In this document: positions 35,798 to 46,178 of the stretch, piece after piece
Numbering within the stretch: position 1 is the stretch's first letter
How the letters are laid out: each line of letters starts with the position of its first letter
NCBI RefSeq assembly: GCF_014192715.1
Contig: NZ_JACHYH010000004.1
Span: forward strand, 1-64,000
From: Luteibacter sp. Sphag1AF
Lineage (GTDB): Bacteria > Pseudomonadota > Gammaproteobacteria > Xanthomonadales > Rhodanobacteraceae
Reading direction: 5' to 3'
Length of the DNA: 64,000 nucleotides
The notes under the pieces: model-generated
Told to the model about the DNA's origin: nothing
Database searches by the model: none
The model's input: the letters and a program-made list of their open reading frames with translations, nothing else
Translations under genes and position numbers: made by a program

Positions 35798-36874
35798 CTA
35801 TCTGCGAAGCACGTGTGCGAACTCCGCCGCGATCAGCGCATTGCTGAAAGAGCGCTGCACGAAAGGACGCGCTGCCTCGGCCATCGGCGCCCTGCGGCCT
35901 GGATCACACATCGCGAGAATGGCATCGCGCCAGGCAGCGGCATCATCCGGAGGCAACAGCAGGCCCGTCACACCGGGCACCAGGGTTTCCGGCAAACCGC
36001 CCAGTTCGCTGGCAAGCACCGGCACACCCGCTGCCTGCGCCTCAGCCGACGACCGCCCGAACGTCTCCGGCTCGGTAGACGGAAAAGCCAGCATCGAAAA
36101 CACGTGGTAATAGGGCGACGGGTCGTTGACCCATCCGAGCATGTGATGGCGCGCGGCAAATGAGTCGGCGGCAATGCTCGCCGTGAGGCGCGGCGTGTCG
36201 ATGCCGCTGCCAAGCCACACGCAATGCAGTCTCGGCTCGGCCGCCATCGCCTCGCGCAATGCGTCAAGCAGGACGTAGACACCCTTCCCTTCGTGCAGAC
36301 GCCCCACGTAGCCGACCACGATGGCGTGCTCGTCCAGCCCCAACTCATTCAACAATTTATGCCGCTGTCTGGGACAGGTTTTTCCGAGCGCACGCACGTC
36401 CATGGGGTTGTACAGCACGCGCACCCGCGCAGACGGAATGCCCTCATCCACGGCGCGACGTCGTGCGTACTCCGATACGACAAAAAAATAGTCTGCGAGC
36501 CACGGCACCAACCGTCGCGACAAGGGCTTCATGGGCCGGACCCGATGCCGGAACAGCGCGACGCGCACGCCATACAGCCAGCCCAGAAGGATGAGCGGCC
36601 AGTACTCCTTGCCGAAGTTGCTGACGAGCACATCAGGCCGCAGATCGCGCATGGCACGGACAATCGCGGCGTAGCCCCGGATATCCAGCACGTTGCGCAA
36701 CGCGGCTGGATACATGCGCACGTCCGTGGCGACGAACTCGCTGGCCATAAGGCTTAAGGGATCCACGGCAGCACCCACGCTGTGCCCGGCCTCTGCCATC
36801 GCCGTGGCAAGCGCCACCATGTGCTTTTCAGCCCCGCCACCCCCGCGGGACGAACCGACAAACAGAAGCCTCAT
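35798..36874 (-). CDS. Family 4 glycosyltransferase
   Basis: 358 residues. The start at 36874 gives MRLLFVGSSRGGGGAEKHMV, a standard GT4 N-terminus; about 95 upstream in-frame codons are rejected. Donor-site features are VVGYVGRLHEGKGVYVLLDAL, HCVWLGSGID and TEPETFGRSSAEAQAAGVPV with the E-x7-E motif. The start overlaps the deacetylase stop by four bases (ATGA), so the two are coupled. Probably acts in LPS or capsule assembly. Confidence 0.9.
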   Translation of the reverse strand: MRLLFVGSSRGGGGAEKHMVALATAMAEAGHSVGAAVDPLSLMASEFVATDVRMYPAALRNVLDIRGYAAIVRAMRDLRPDVLVSNFGKEYWPLILLGWLYGVRVALFRHRVRPMKPLSRRLVPWLADYFFVVSEYARRRAVDEGIPSARVRVLYNPMDVRALGKTCPRQRHKLLNELGLDEHAIVVGYVGRLHEGKGVYVLLDALREAMAAEPRLHCVWLGSGIDTPRLTASIAADSFAARHHMLGWVNDPSPYYHVFSMLAFPSTEPETFGRSSAEAQAAGVPVLASELGGLPETLVPGVTGLLLPPDDAAAWRDAILAMCDPGRRAPMAEAARPFVQRSFSNALIAAEFAHVLRR

Positions 36875-37647
36875 GCGCGCCTGTCCTCGTAGCGGGTGAA
36901 AGCACGCATCGCGAACTGCGGCAGGATGTGCCGATAAGACACCGCCACCCTGGGCAACCGCAGCAGGTCCGATCCAGGCACCGCGCGGCCCCGCTGCACC
37001 GTGGTCGCGCCTTCGTACCCAGCCTCGCGGGTGGCTTCCACCACTGCGTCGTTTACGTCGCCATACGGGTAGCAGAACTGGGTAACCGGCGCGCTGATCA
37101 CGTCTTCCAGATCCGCTTTGCTGCCGCGCACTTCGTCTTTCATGACCCAGGGACTGCACCGGCTCAATCGTGCGTGCGTACGGGAGTGCGCACCGACCTC
37201 CATGCCTGCCGCGTGCCAGGCACGAAGCTGATCGGCATTCATCAGGGGCTTTCGCAAACCCAGACGTTCAGAGTCCCATTCGTTGTACCGACCGACTGCA
37301 CCACTGACCACGTAGCAGGTAGCGGTGAAGCCGTAGTGCTGCAACAGCGCCAGTGCGTTGTCGACGTTGTCGGCGTAACCGTCATCCAGTGTGATGACGA
37401 CAACGCGCCCGTGCTCGTCACCGCGCAGATAGGGCATCGCATCGGACATGGACAATGCGCGATAACCCAGCGCATGCAACAGGCCAAGCTGATGGGCAAA
37501 CGCGCGGGGTTTGACGTAAAGCCCACGGTAGCGCGTGACCCCTCGCGGCAACGGCGCGATGTTGTGATACATGAAAATCGGGATAGGCGAGGAAGTCCTG
37601 AGCCCGTGGGGTACCGCCTTCGTTGAACCATGTTCGCGACTTGCCAT
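36871..37647 (-). CDS. Polysaccharide deacetylase family protein (CE4)
   Basis: 258 residues, start set by AGGGAG before the ATG at 37647. NodB-type motif 1 reads VITLDDGYADN near residue 85, motif 2 GAHSRTHARLSR with the metal-binding His pair, and FCYPYGDVNDAVVEATREAGY follows. There is no obvious signal peptide, so a cytoplasmic or membrane-face role on a lipid-linked sugar is likely. Coupled to the GT4 gene. Its 320-base upstream region carries three inverted repeats. Confidence 0.9.
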   Translation of the reverse strand: MASREHGSTKAVPHGLRTSSPIPIFMYHNIAPLPRGVTRYRGLYVKPRAFAHQLGLLHALGYRALSMSDAMPYLRGDEHGRVVVITLDDGYADNVDNALALLQHYGFTATCYVVSGAVGRYNEWDSERLGLRKPLMNADQLRAWHAAGMEVGAHSRTHARLSRCSPWVMKDEVRGSKADLEDVISAPVTQFCYPYGDVNDAVVEATREAGYEGATTVQRGRAVPGSDLLRLPRVAVSYRHILPQFAMRAFTRYEDRRA

Positions 37648-37969
37648 GAACTCCCTGCGCCTCGTCAGATGGCAGATCACTTCCTGTGACCCGCAGCGTG
37701 TGCCTTCCCCATGTTACGACCGAAGGCGGCCCGGCCTGACGGCGAAGATATGCCGCGCATTTTTCGTCCGTTCATATTCGGACGTCTTTTCGCAATTGAG
37801 AATTGGCAAAAGAAAAAGTAAGCACTGACAGCACGCGCATTCTTGCGGCGCGCGCAAGAACATGACGAACGCCTACAACTAGCGGTCTATTGATGTGTTA
37901 CCGATGCCGCGCGCCTGGTGCATGCACACGCGTTACGTGGCAATGGCATGATCCACACGAAAGCCGCCG
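37648..37969. other. Intergenic region with three inverted repeats
   Basis: 322 bases without a credible gene, upstream of the deacetylase gene and downstream of recG. It holds CGTCCG-N8-CGGACG (37765-37784), CAATT-GAG-AATTG (37793-37805) and TTCTTGCG-N5-CGCAAGAA (37840-37860), all inside an unusually AT-rich patch. The deacetylase-GT4 promoter should lie here, and one or more repeats may be regulator sites. recG could end at the rightmost part, but no U-tailed terminator is seen. Confidence 0.45.
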
Positions 37970-40072
<2,103 letters not shown>

Positions 40073-40089
40073 GTGAGGCCGCGATGGAA

Positions 40090-40473
40090 TCAGGGCAGGA
40101 CGAGGATCGCGTCCACTTCCACCTGCGCCGCCTTGGGCAGGCCGGACACTTCAATGGTGGAACGCGCCGGATACGGCTGCTGGAAGTAGTCGGCCATCAC
40201 GGCGTTGACCGCTGCGAAGTTGCCCAGGTCGGTGACGTAGATGCCCACGCGCACGATATCGGCCAGCGAACCGCCAGCGGCTTCAGCCACGGCCTTCAGG
40301 TTGTCGAACACGCGACGCGTCTGCGCGGTGATGTCGCCGGCCACCATTTCGCCAGTTGCCGGGTCAAGCGGAATCTGACCGGAGAAGAACACCGTCTGCC
40401 CTGCACGCACAGCCTGCGAGTAGGGACCAATGGCGGACGGAGCCTTGTCGGTGGAGATGGTGCTGCGGGTCAT
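40090..40473 (-). CDS. ridA: RidA family reactive imine deaminase
   Basis: 127 residues. It has the full RidA set: [16 protein letters not shown] near residue 9, [33 protein letters not shown] with the substrate Arg, and the C-terminal [20 protein letters not shown]. The trimeric cytosolic enzyme hydrolyses 2-aminoacrylate-type imines from PLP enzymes. Placed between spoT and recG, the arrangement common in gammaproteobacteria. Confidence 0.95.
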   Translation of the reverse strand: MTRSTISTDKAPSAIGPYSQAVRAGQTVFFSGQIPLDPATGEMVAGDITAQTRRVFDNLKAVAEAAGGSLADIVRVGIYVTDLGNFAAVNAVMADYFQQPYPARSTIEVSGLPKAAQVEVDAILVLP

Positions 40474-40546
40474 GTCAAATTCTCAGGGTCGATACGAACC
40501 CTGAGTTTAAAGGAGTCTGAGCTCACGCGGCGCGACACTGTGCTGG

Positions 40547-42712
40547 CTACAGCGGGTGCCTGTATACGCCACTGACCACACCGGTGCGGCGCACGCGGCG
40601 CATCACGTCGGCCAGATGCTTGCGGTTCCTCACCTCGATGGCGAACAGCAGCGTGGCAGCGGTGCTGTCGCGCTCGATGTATTCCACGTTCTCGATATTC
40701 GATTCGGCATCCGCGATTGCCGCCGCGACCGTGGCAAGCACGCCGGGGCGATTGAGCACTTCGATACGCAACTCGGCGCGATAGTCACCCGCGACGTCGC
40801 GATCCCATTCGATGGCCACGCAGCGCTCGGGCGACTTGCGGAATTCGACCACGTTGGGGCATTCCACGCGATGCACGACGATGCCCTTGCCCGAGGACAG
40901 ATAGCCGATGATTTCGTCGCCAGGCAGCGGATGGCAGCAGTTGCCGAAGCTGAGCACGCCGCGCTCTGCGCCACTGATGCGGATTTTCTCCGCGTTGTGC
41001 ACGTGCGTGGTGATTTCGTCACGCGGACCCAGCAGCGCCATGAGCTGCGCCGCCACCTGGTCAGGCATGCGGTTGCCCAGCGCGATGTCCGACAGCAGTT
41101 CTTCCAGCCGCTTGAGCTTGGCTTCTTCGAGGAAACGGTCCAGTGCTTTCGCCGGTACGGCATCGAGGTTCATGCCGCGCGCATCCAGAGCGCGATCCAG
41201 CATGCGGTGACCGAAATCAACCGCATCCTCGTGCTGGAGATGCTTCAGGTACTGACGGATCGCCGTGCGCGCCTTGCCGGTGACCACGGCTTCCAGCCAT
41301 GCCGGGTTGGGCACGGCAGAGGGCGCGGTGATGATCTCGACCTGCTGACCGGAGGTCAGGCGTGTGCGCAGCGGCACCAGCTTCTTGTCGACGCGCGCAG
41401 CCACGGCGTGGTCGCCCACATCGGTGTGCACCGCGTACGCGAAATCGAGCGCGGTGGCGTTACGCGGCAGCGAGAAAATTTCTCCGCGCGGCGTGAACAG
41501 GTACACCTCGTCCGGGAACAGGTCGATCTTCACGTTCTCAAGGAACTCGGAAGCCGACGGCGTGTGCGCCTGGCTGTCTGCCAACGCGGAAAGCCATTCG
41601 CGTGCGCGCGCCTGCGCGCTGTTGGCCGGACCCGAATCGCTCTTGTAGGCCCAGTGGGCCGCCACGCCACGCTCGGCCACCGACTCCATTTCCGAAGTGC
41701 GGATCTGGATTTCGATGGGCGCGCCAAACGGCCCCAGCAGCACGGTGTGCAGCGACTGGTAACCATTGGCCTTCGGAATGGCGATGAAATCCTTGAAACG
41801 GCCATCCACCGGCTTGTACAGGCCATGCACGGTGCCGAGCGCCTGATAGCAGTGCATCGCCGAATCGGTGATGACGCGGAAGCCGTACACGTCCATCAGC
41901 TGCGCAAACGTCTTGTGCTCATTGCGCATCTTGGAATAGATGCTCCACGCGGACTTGATGCGGCTGACCGCGCGCCCGGGAATCTTCTCGGCCGCCATGC
42001 GCGCTTCCAGGGCCATTTCGATCTTGGCCATGGCTTCGCGGCGGTTGCCCAACGCAGCACGGATGCGCTCGCCGATGACCCGGTGACGATCCGGATACAG
42101 CGCGCGGAAGCCAAGATCCTGCAACTCGGCCTTGAACTTGTTCATGCCCAGGCGCTGCGCAATCGGCGCGTAAATTTCCAGCGTTTCGCGCGCGATGCGG
42201 CGACGCGAGGTGCCGTCTTTCGCGCCCAGCGTGCGCATGTTGTGCAGCCGATCGGACAGCTTGATCAGAATGACGCGCAGGTCACGCGCCATGGCCAGCA
42301 GCATTTTGCGGAAACTCTCCGCATCCGCTTCCTGGCGGCTGCTGAAGCTCATCTTGTCGAGCTTGGTCACACCGTCGACCAGCTCTGCCACCACCGGGCC
42401 GAACTCGGCTTCCAGTTGCTCGCGACCCAGCTGCGTATCTTCCAGCGTGTCGTGGAGGATCGCGGCGATGATCGTTTCGGCATCCAGACCGAGCTCGGCC
42501 AGGATGTACGCCACCGCAACCGGATGGGTGATGTAAGGCTCACCGGATTTGCGCGTCTGCCCGGCATGCGCTTCGGCACCCACGATATAGGCGCGACGGA
42601 TGCGCATGACCTGCGGCTGCGGCAGGTAAGCGGACACGCGCTCTTCCAGCGCCTGCACATACGGCGGGACGGGCGTGTTTTCCAACGACGGAGTAACGGG
42701 GATAACTTCCAT
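40547..42712 (-). CDS. spoT: Bifunctional (p)ppGpp synthetase/hydrolase
   Basis: 721 residues. The HD hydrolase site is at YITHPVAVAYILAELGL and AAILHDTLEDTQ (about residues 55-80), the synthetase domain at RVITDSAMHCYQALGTVHGLY, FKDFIAIPKANGYQSLHTVL and EIQIRTSEMESVAERG (about 270-370), then TGS (YLFTPRGEIFSLPRNATALD), and a C-terminal ACT domain. It sets ppGpp in response to stress and starvation. Start at MEVIPVTP; a longer frame to 42751 adds an Arg-rich tail and is less likely. Downstream of rpoZ by about 150 bases. Confidence 0.96.
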   Translation of the reverse strand: MEVIPVTPSLENTPVPPYVQALEERVSAYLPQPQVMRIRRAYIVGAEAHAGQTRKSGEPYITHPVAVAYILAELGLDAETIIAAILHDTLEDTQLGREQLEAEFGPVVAELVDGVTKLDKMSFSSRQEADAESFRKMLLAMARDLRVILIKLSDRLHNMRTLGAKDGTSRRRIARETLEIYAPIAQRLGMNKFKAELQDLGFRALYPDRHRVIGERIRAALGNRREAMAKIEMALEARMAAEKIPGRAVSRIKSAWSIYSKMRNEHKTFAQLMDVYGFRVITDSAMHCYQALGTVHGLYKPVDGRFKDFIAIPKANGYQSLHTVLLGPFGAPIEIQIRTSEMESVAERGVAAHWAYKSDSGPANSAQARAREWLSALADSQAHTPSASEFLENVKIDLFPDEVYLFTPRGEIFSLPRNATALDFAYAVHTDVGDHAVAARVDKKLVPLRTRLTSGQQVEIITAPSAVPNPAWLEAVVTGKARTAIRQYLKHLQHEDAVDFGHRMLDRALDARGMNLDAVPAKALDRFLEEAKLKRLEELLSDIALGNRMPDQVAAQLMALLGPRDEITTHVHNAEKIRISGAERGVLSFGNCCHPLPGDEIIGYLSSGKGIVVHRVECPNVVEFRKSPERCVAIEWDRDVAGDYRAELRIEVLNRPGVLATVAAAIADAESNIENVEYIERDSTAATLLFAIEVRNRKHLADVMRRVRRTGVVSGVYRHPL

Positions 42713-42863
42713 GGAGGCGTCACGTCGCGTCAGGCGACGGCCTCCATGCAACCGCGTGTCAGAACGCGCGGCGCATAATCCGGCAAGCGCGACAGAACGC
42801 GCCGCGTGCCGGAGGGATACGCGGGATCAGATGACGTGCGGGGTCGACAGCGACCCGGCGTCA

Positions 42864-43154
42864 TTAGTCATCTCCGCCCTTCGAGAGGTCGTCGTCCACT
42901 TCGGTCGCGGCCCACTCAAGCGCCTCGCGCTCGGCACGCTCACGCGCGGCCTTGTCGATCTCGTCGATCATCTGGTTGGTAACGCGACCTTCGGCGATTT
43001 CGCGCAGCGAAAGCACGGTGGGCTTGTCGTTGTTCGGATCGATGGTCGGCTCGGCACCCTTGGAGAGCTGGCGGGCGCGCTTCGTCGCCATGAGCACGAG
43101 CTCGAAGCGGTTGTCGACTACCTCAAGGCAGTCTTCGACAGTAATACGGGCCAT
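42864..43154 (-). CDS. rpoZ: RNA polymerase omega subunit
   Basis: 96 residues: [34 protein letters not shown] and the acidic C-terminus are the RpoZ pattern. Omega helps assemble beta-prime and forms part of a ppGpp site on RNA polymerase, so its place beside spoT is functionally sensible. In many gammaproteobacteria gmk is directly upstream; here gmk lies 4.7 kb away beyond the Mla genes. Confidence 0.97.
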   Translation of the reverse strand: MARITVEDCLEVVDNRFELVLMATKRARQLSKGAEPTIDPNNDKPTVLSLREIAEGRVTNQMIDEIDKAARERAEREALEWAATEVDDDLSKGGDD

Positions 43155-43191
43155 TTCAAATCCTTGACAATAAAGATACTTCTGGTTGTGC

Positions 43192-43221
43192 AGTTTAGCG
43201 GTCCAGGCCGTTGGCTGGCAA
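43192..43221 (-). promoter_or_regulatory. Predicted rpoZ promoter
   Basis: On the minus strand TTGCCA (43216-43221) and TAAACT (43192-43197) are 18 bases apart, giving a start near 43185 and a leader of about 30 bases with AAGGA before the rpoZ ATG. A sequence-based guess only. Confidence 0.4.
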
Positions 43222-43290
43222 TTGGCCCGGGCGTATGATGCGCGGTTACCGGTCGCCAGGAAGGCTCAAGTGCAAATTAAAGAACCACGC

Positions 43291-43309
43291 GGTACAATAA
43301 AGCGGTACC
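43291..43309 (+). promoter_or_regulatory. Predicted mlaA -10 region within GGTAC repeat
   Basis: TACAAT (43293-43298) is a good -10; the -35 (GTGCAA, 43270-43275) is weak. The -10 overlaps a short inverted repeat GGTAC-N9-GTACC (43291-43309) that could be a regulator site. Predicted leader is about 28 bases. Confidence 0.35.
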
Positions 43310-43332
43310 CCTTCCCCCACCAAGCCGCCAGA

Positions 43333-44163
43333 ATGCCAGCCAACGCCATATTCAAAGTATTTCGCCGCGCCTTGCCGCTGCTGGCGATTGCCCTGCTGGC
43401 CGCCTGCACCGTTGCCAAGCCGCGCACGGATGACCCGGCCCAGAAATTCAATCGCAAGATGTACGCGTTCAACGACTCGCTGGACAAGGCGATCATCCGC
43501 CCGGTCGCCGTGGGTTACCGGAAGGTCACCAATCCGCCCGTCCGCCGTGCGTTCAGCGACTTCTACACCAATATCCGCCTGCCCATCACGGTAGCCAACG
43601 ACCTGCTCCAGGCCCGTCCGAAACAGGCGCTGCAGTCCACGGGCCGTTTCGTGGTGAACCTCACCATCGGCGCGCTGGGCTTCATGGACCCGGCGAGCCA
43701 GCTCGGTATCCCGCTGGAAGATAACGATTTTGGCGTGACCCTGGCCCGCTGGGGCGTGCCCGAAGGCGACTACCTGGTGCTGCCGTTCGTCGGTCCCACC
43801 ACGGTACGCGACGTCTGGAGGCTCCCGGTCGACAGCTACTTCTTCGATCCGCTCAGCATTTACGCCCGCAACCACGACTACAAGTACAGCCAGCAATACC
43901 TGCCGCAGCTGCTCTATCTCGTGACCCTGCGTGCCCGCGCCATTGATGCGGAAAGCTTCCTGGCCTCCGCTTACGACCCGTACGTGTTCATGCGTGACGC
44001 CTACCGCCAGCAGCGCCTGTACCAGATTTACGACGGCAACCCGCCGGCAGACGTCATCGAGCAGATGCAGGGTCTGGATGAAAAGGGCTTTGACCCGGAC
44101 GAACTGCTCGAAGAGCAGCACAAGTGGGAACACCAGAACGACAAGCCGGCCGAAAAGCAGTAA
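43333..44163 (+). CDS. mlaA: MlaA (VacJ) outer-membrane lipoprotein
   Basis: 276 residues. The lipobox LLAAC is near residue 22. MlaA signatures are FNRKMYAFNDSLDKAIIRPV, FYTNIRLPITVANDLLQ, LGIPLEDNDFGVTLARWGV and YLVLPFVGPTTVRDVW. It removes misplaced phospholipid from the outer leaflet of the outer membrane and passes it to MlaC. The start at MPANAIF is chosen over a longer reading to 43186. It faces the mlaFEDCB genes tail-to-tail, rather than being in that operon. Confidence 0.95.
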   Translation: MPANAIFKVFRRALPLLAIALLAACTVAKPRTDDPAQKFNRKMYAFNDSLDKAIIRPVAVGYRKVTNPPVRRAFSDFYTNIRLPITVANDLLQARPKQALQSTGRFVVNLTIGALGFMDPASQLGIPLEDNDFGVTLARWGVPEGDYLVLPFVGPTTVRDVWRLPVDSYFFDPLSIYARNHDYKYSQQYLPQLLYLVTLRARAIDAESFLASAYDPYVFMRDAYRQQRLYQIYDGNPPADVIEQMQGLDEKGFDPDELLEEQHKWEHQNDKPAEKQ

Positions 44164-44195
44164 GCCAGCCCTCCCACTCGTTCCGCCCGCCCATG

Positions 44196-44232
44196 AAAAA
44201 GCCGCCGACCCTCCCGGGTCGGCGGCTTTTTT
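44196..44232. terminator. Bidirectional terminator between mlaA and mlaB
   Basis: AAAAAGCCGCCGACC and GGTCGGCGGCTTTTTT pair almost perfectly, with A and T runs on either side, so the hairpin has a U tail whichever strand is transcribed. It ends both convergent Mla transcripts. Confidence 0.93.
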
Positions 44233-44249
44233 CGTACCCGAGGATGCGA

Positions 44250-44546
44250 TCAGACCAGCTGATCGACCCCCGATACCTGCGCCAGCGCATGCAAACCCGC
44301 CGGGACATGCACAACATTCAGTGCGCGCCCCTCGCTGCGATGAGCCGCCAGCACCGCCAACAGGCAGGCAAGGCCCGCGCTGTCAGCATGGGTGACACCG
44401 GAAAGATCCAGCACCGTCTGGCCACCACGCGCCAGTTCGGCGTTGGTAGCCTCCAGTGCAGCCGCCGCCGTCGAGAACGACAGCGCACCGGCCACCTTGA
44501 GGGTGCCGGGCGTCGCGGTCGTCAGCGTGAAGGCGTCGTTGCTCAC
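44250..44546 (-). CDS. mlaB: STAS-domain protein, MlaB-like
   Basis: 98 residues. The STAS fold is visible in LKVAGALSFSTAAAALEATN, TVLDLSGVTHADSAGLACLL and LNVVHVPAGLHALAQVSGV. MlaB binds the MlaF ATPase in the inner-membrane MlaFEDB complex and is needed for its activity. It is last in the minus-strand run and its start overlaps mlaC by four bases. Confidence 0.88.
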   Translation of the reverse strand: MSNDAFTLTTATPGTLKVAGALSFSTAAAALEATNAELARGGQTVLDLSGVTHADSAGLACLLAVLAAHRSEGRALNVVHVPAGLHALAQVSGVDQLV

Positions 44547-45220
44547 TTCTTCGCCTGACCGCTCTGGTTGGCCATGTCGTCGATAGCCTTCGAGCCCTGG
44601 GTTTCCAGGTCCAGGGTCAGCTTGTCGAGGCCTTCCTTCTTGATCTGCGCATCCACCTGGTTGCGGTAGTTGGTCACATACGAGATGCCCTCGATGATCA
44701 CGTCGTACGCCTTCCAGTCGCCCGAGCTGCTCTTGCGGAAAGCGTAGTCGACCGACACCGACTTGCCGTCGTCCAGCTTGACCTGCGTGCGGACCAGCGT
44801 GCGCTTGTCGTTCGTCTCGCCCGTACCCGGAAGCACCTGCACGCGACCGCGCGTGTAGTTGACCAGGCCTTCGGCATAGCGATGGGTGATGGAGTTGTAG
44901 AACGCCTTGGCAAAGCGCTCGCGCTGCTGCGGGGAGGCACTCCTTGCGTTCTGGCCAAGCACCAGGATCGAGGCGTAGTCGATGTCGAAATGCGGCAGGA
45001 AGACGTCGTCAATGACGGCGATCATCTTCTCCGGGTCTTTCTTCAGTTCTGCCTGATGACCTTCAATGGCCTTGGACAGTTCGTCGGCGATGGTCTGCAC
45101 GATAGCTGTGGGCGACTGATTGACGCCGGCCGCCGGAGCAGCAGCGTCCTGCGCGAAAGCCGGGGTGGCGACCACGCCGCCGAGGGCAAGCGCGAGAGCC
45201 AGAGTGAGTTTGCGAACCAT
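44543..45220 (-). CDS. mlaC: MlaC periplasmic phospholipid carrier
   Basis: 225 residues. A signal peptide ends TPAFAQDAA. The Tol-Ttg2/MlaC domain shows IAVIDDVFLPHFDIDYAS, LVLGQNARSASPQQRERFAK, FYNSITHRYAEGLVNYTRGR and VIIEGISYVTNYRNQVD. It shuttles phospholipid between MlaA and MlaD. It is slightly longer than the E. coli protein because of a Gln/Asp/Lys-rich C-terminal tail. Confidence 0.94.
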   Translation of the reverse strand: MVRKLTLALALALGGVVATPAFAQDAAAPAAGVNQSPTAIVQTIADELSKAIEGHQAELKKDPEKMIAVIDDVFLPHFDIDYASILVLGQNARSASPQQRERFAKAFYNSITHRYAEGLVNYTRGRVQVLPGTGETNDKRTLVRTQVKLDDGKSVSVDYAFRKSSSGDWKAYDVIIEGISYVTNYRNQVDAQIKKEGLDKLTLDLETQGSKAIDDMANQSGQAKK

Positions 45221-45241
45221 GAGTCGTCTCCTGATACCGGC

Positions 45242-46120
45242 TTATTTTTTACCGGAGGATGCATCGGGCTGGCCGCCAGAATTGCCGGCGCCATTCTTGT
45301 TGTCGCTCGGCGAACCGTTCACAAGGAACTTGCCGATCAGATCCTCCAGTTGCAGTGCAGACTGGGTCAGGACCATCTCGTCGCCGTCCTTCAGGTACTC
45401 CGGCGAGCCGCCAGGCTGGATCGCAACATACTGGCTGCCGATCAAACCGCTGGTGAACACCGCCGCCGCCGAGTCATCCGGTATCTGGGAGTAGTTCTTG
45501 TCGATAGCAAGGGTGACGAACGCATCAAGATGACCCGGCTGGATCACCACGCTGTCCACGCTGCCGATGGGTACGCCGGACATCTTCACCGCGGCGCCGG
45601 TCTGCAGTGAGCCGACGTTGGTGAAATGGCCCGTGACCTTATAGGTGCCGCCCAGACGATCCGCAGCACTGCCGCCGCCGAAGAACTTGCCGATCATCTC
45701 TTCCAGCTGCTGGGCCGGACGGGTGAACCCGATGGTGCCACCTTCGGCCAGGGTCTTCTTCGACTGGCCAAACTGGATGCCCACATACTGGTCGCCCAGC
45801 AAGCCGCTGGTGAAGATCGTGGCCACCGAGTCATCGGGGATATCTTCGTGTGCCTTGTCGATCGACAGCGTGACCTTCGCCTCTTCCTTGCCGGGCACCA
45901 GATCAATGGCCTGCACGGAACCCACGCGGACACCGGCAATCTTCACCGGAGCACGTGCCTTGAGCTGGCCGACGTTGGCGAAATGGGTTTCGACCGTATA
46001 GCTGTCGCCCTGGCGGGAGTTGGCCACCGAGGTGGTCTGGGTGGCGAGGTACGCCAGTGCGGCAAAGCCAAGCACGATGAACAGGCCCGTGCCCACGGCA
46101 TAGGAACGTCTCTGGGTCAC
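45242..46120 (-). CDS. mlaD: MlaD with two tandem MCE domains
   Basis: 292 residues. A membrane anchor (about residues 10-28) is followed by two MCE-domain repeats, residues 41-147 and 160-266. I aligned them without gaps: 55 of 107 positions are identical, with shared blocks IPDDS, FTSGL, GSVxxxxxxPG and IGKF. A 12-residue Gly/Ser linker joins them; the tail (about 26 residues) is Gly/Asn/Ser/Lys-rich. E. coli MlaD has one MCE domain in about 183 residues. The ring-forming subunit here should therefore carry two stacked MCE units. Confidence 0.92.
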   Translation of the reverse strand: MTQRRSYAVGTGLFIVLGFAALAYLATQTTSVANSRQGDSYTVETHFANVGQLKARAPVKIAGVRVGSVQAIDLVPGKEEAKVTLSIDKAHEDIPDDSVATIFTSGLLGDQYVGIQFGQSKKTLAEGGTIGFTRPAQQLEEMIGKFFGGGSAADRLGGTYKVTGHFTNVGSLQTGAAVKMSGVPIGSVDSVVIQPGHLDAFVTLAIDKNYSQIPDDSAAAVFTSGLIGSQYVAIQPGGSPEYLKDGDEMVLTQSALQLEDLIGKFLVNGSPSDNKNGAGNSGGQPDASSGKK

Positions 46121-46178
46121 GGTGCAATCCTCGAAATAATGGGCGAAAGAATGGGAGTCGTCATGGCGGGTCGGCCCC

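Noticed and set aside
40556-42778. 740-codon plus-strand open frame
   Set aside because: Antisense of spoT; His/Arg-rich translation with no family features.
43186-43332. N-terminal extension of mlaA
   Set aside because: The signal peptide and lipobox place the start at 43333; the extension contains the predicted promoter.
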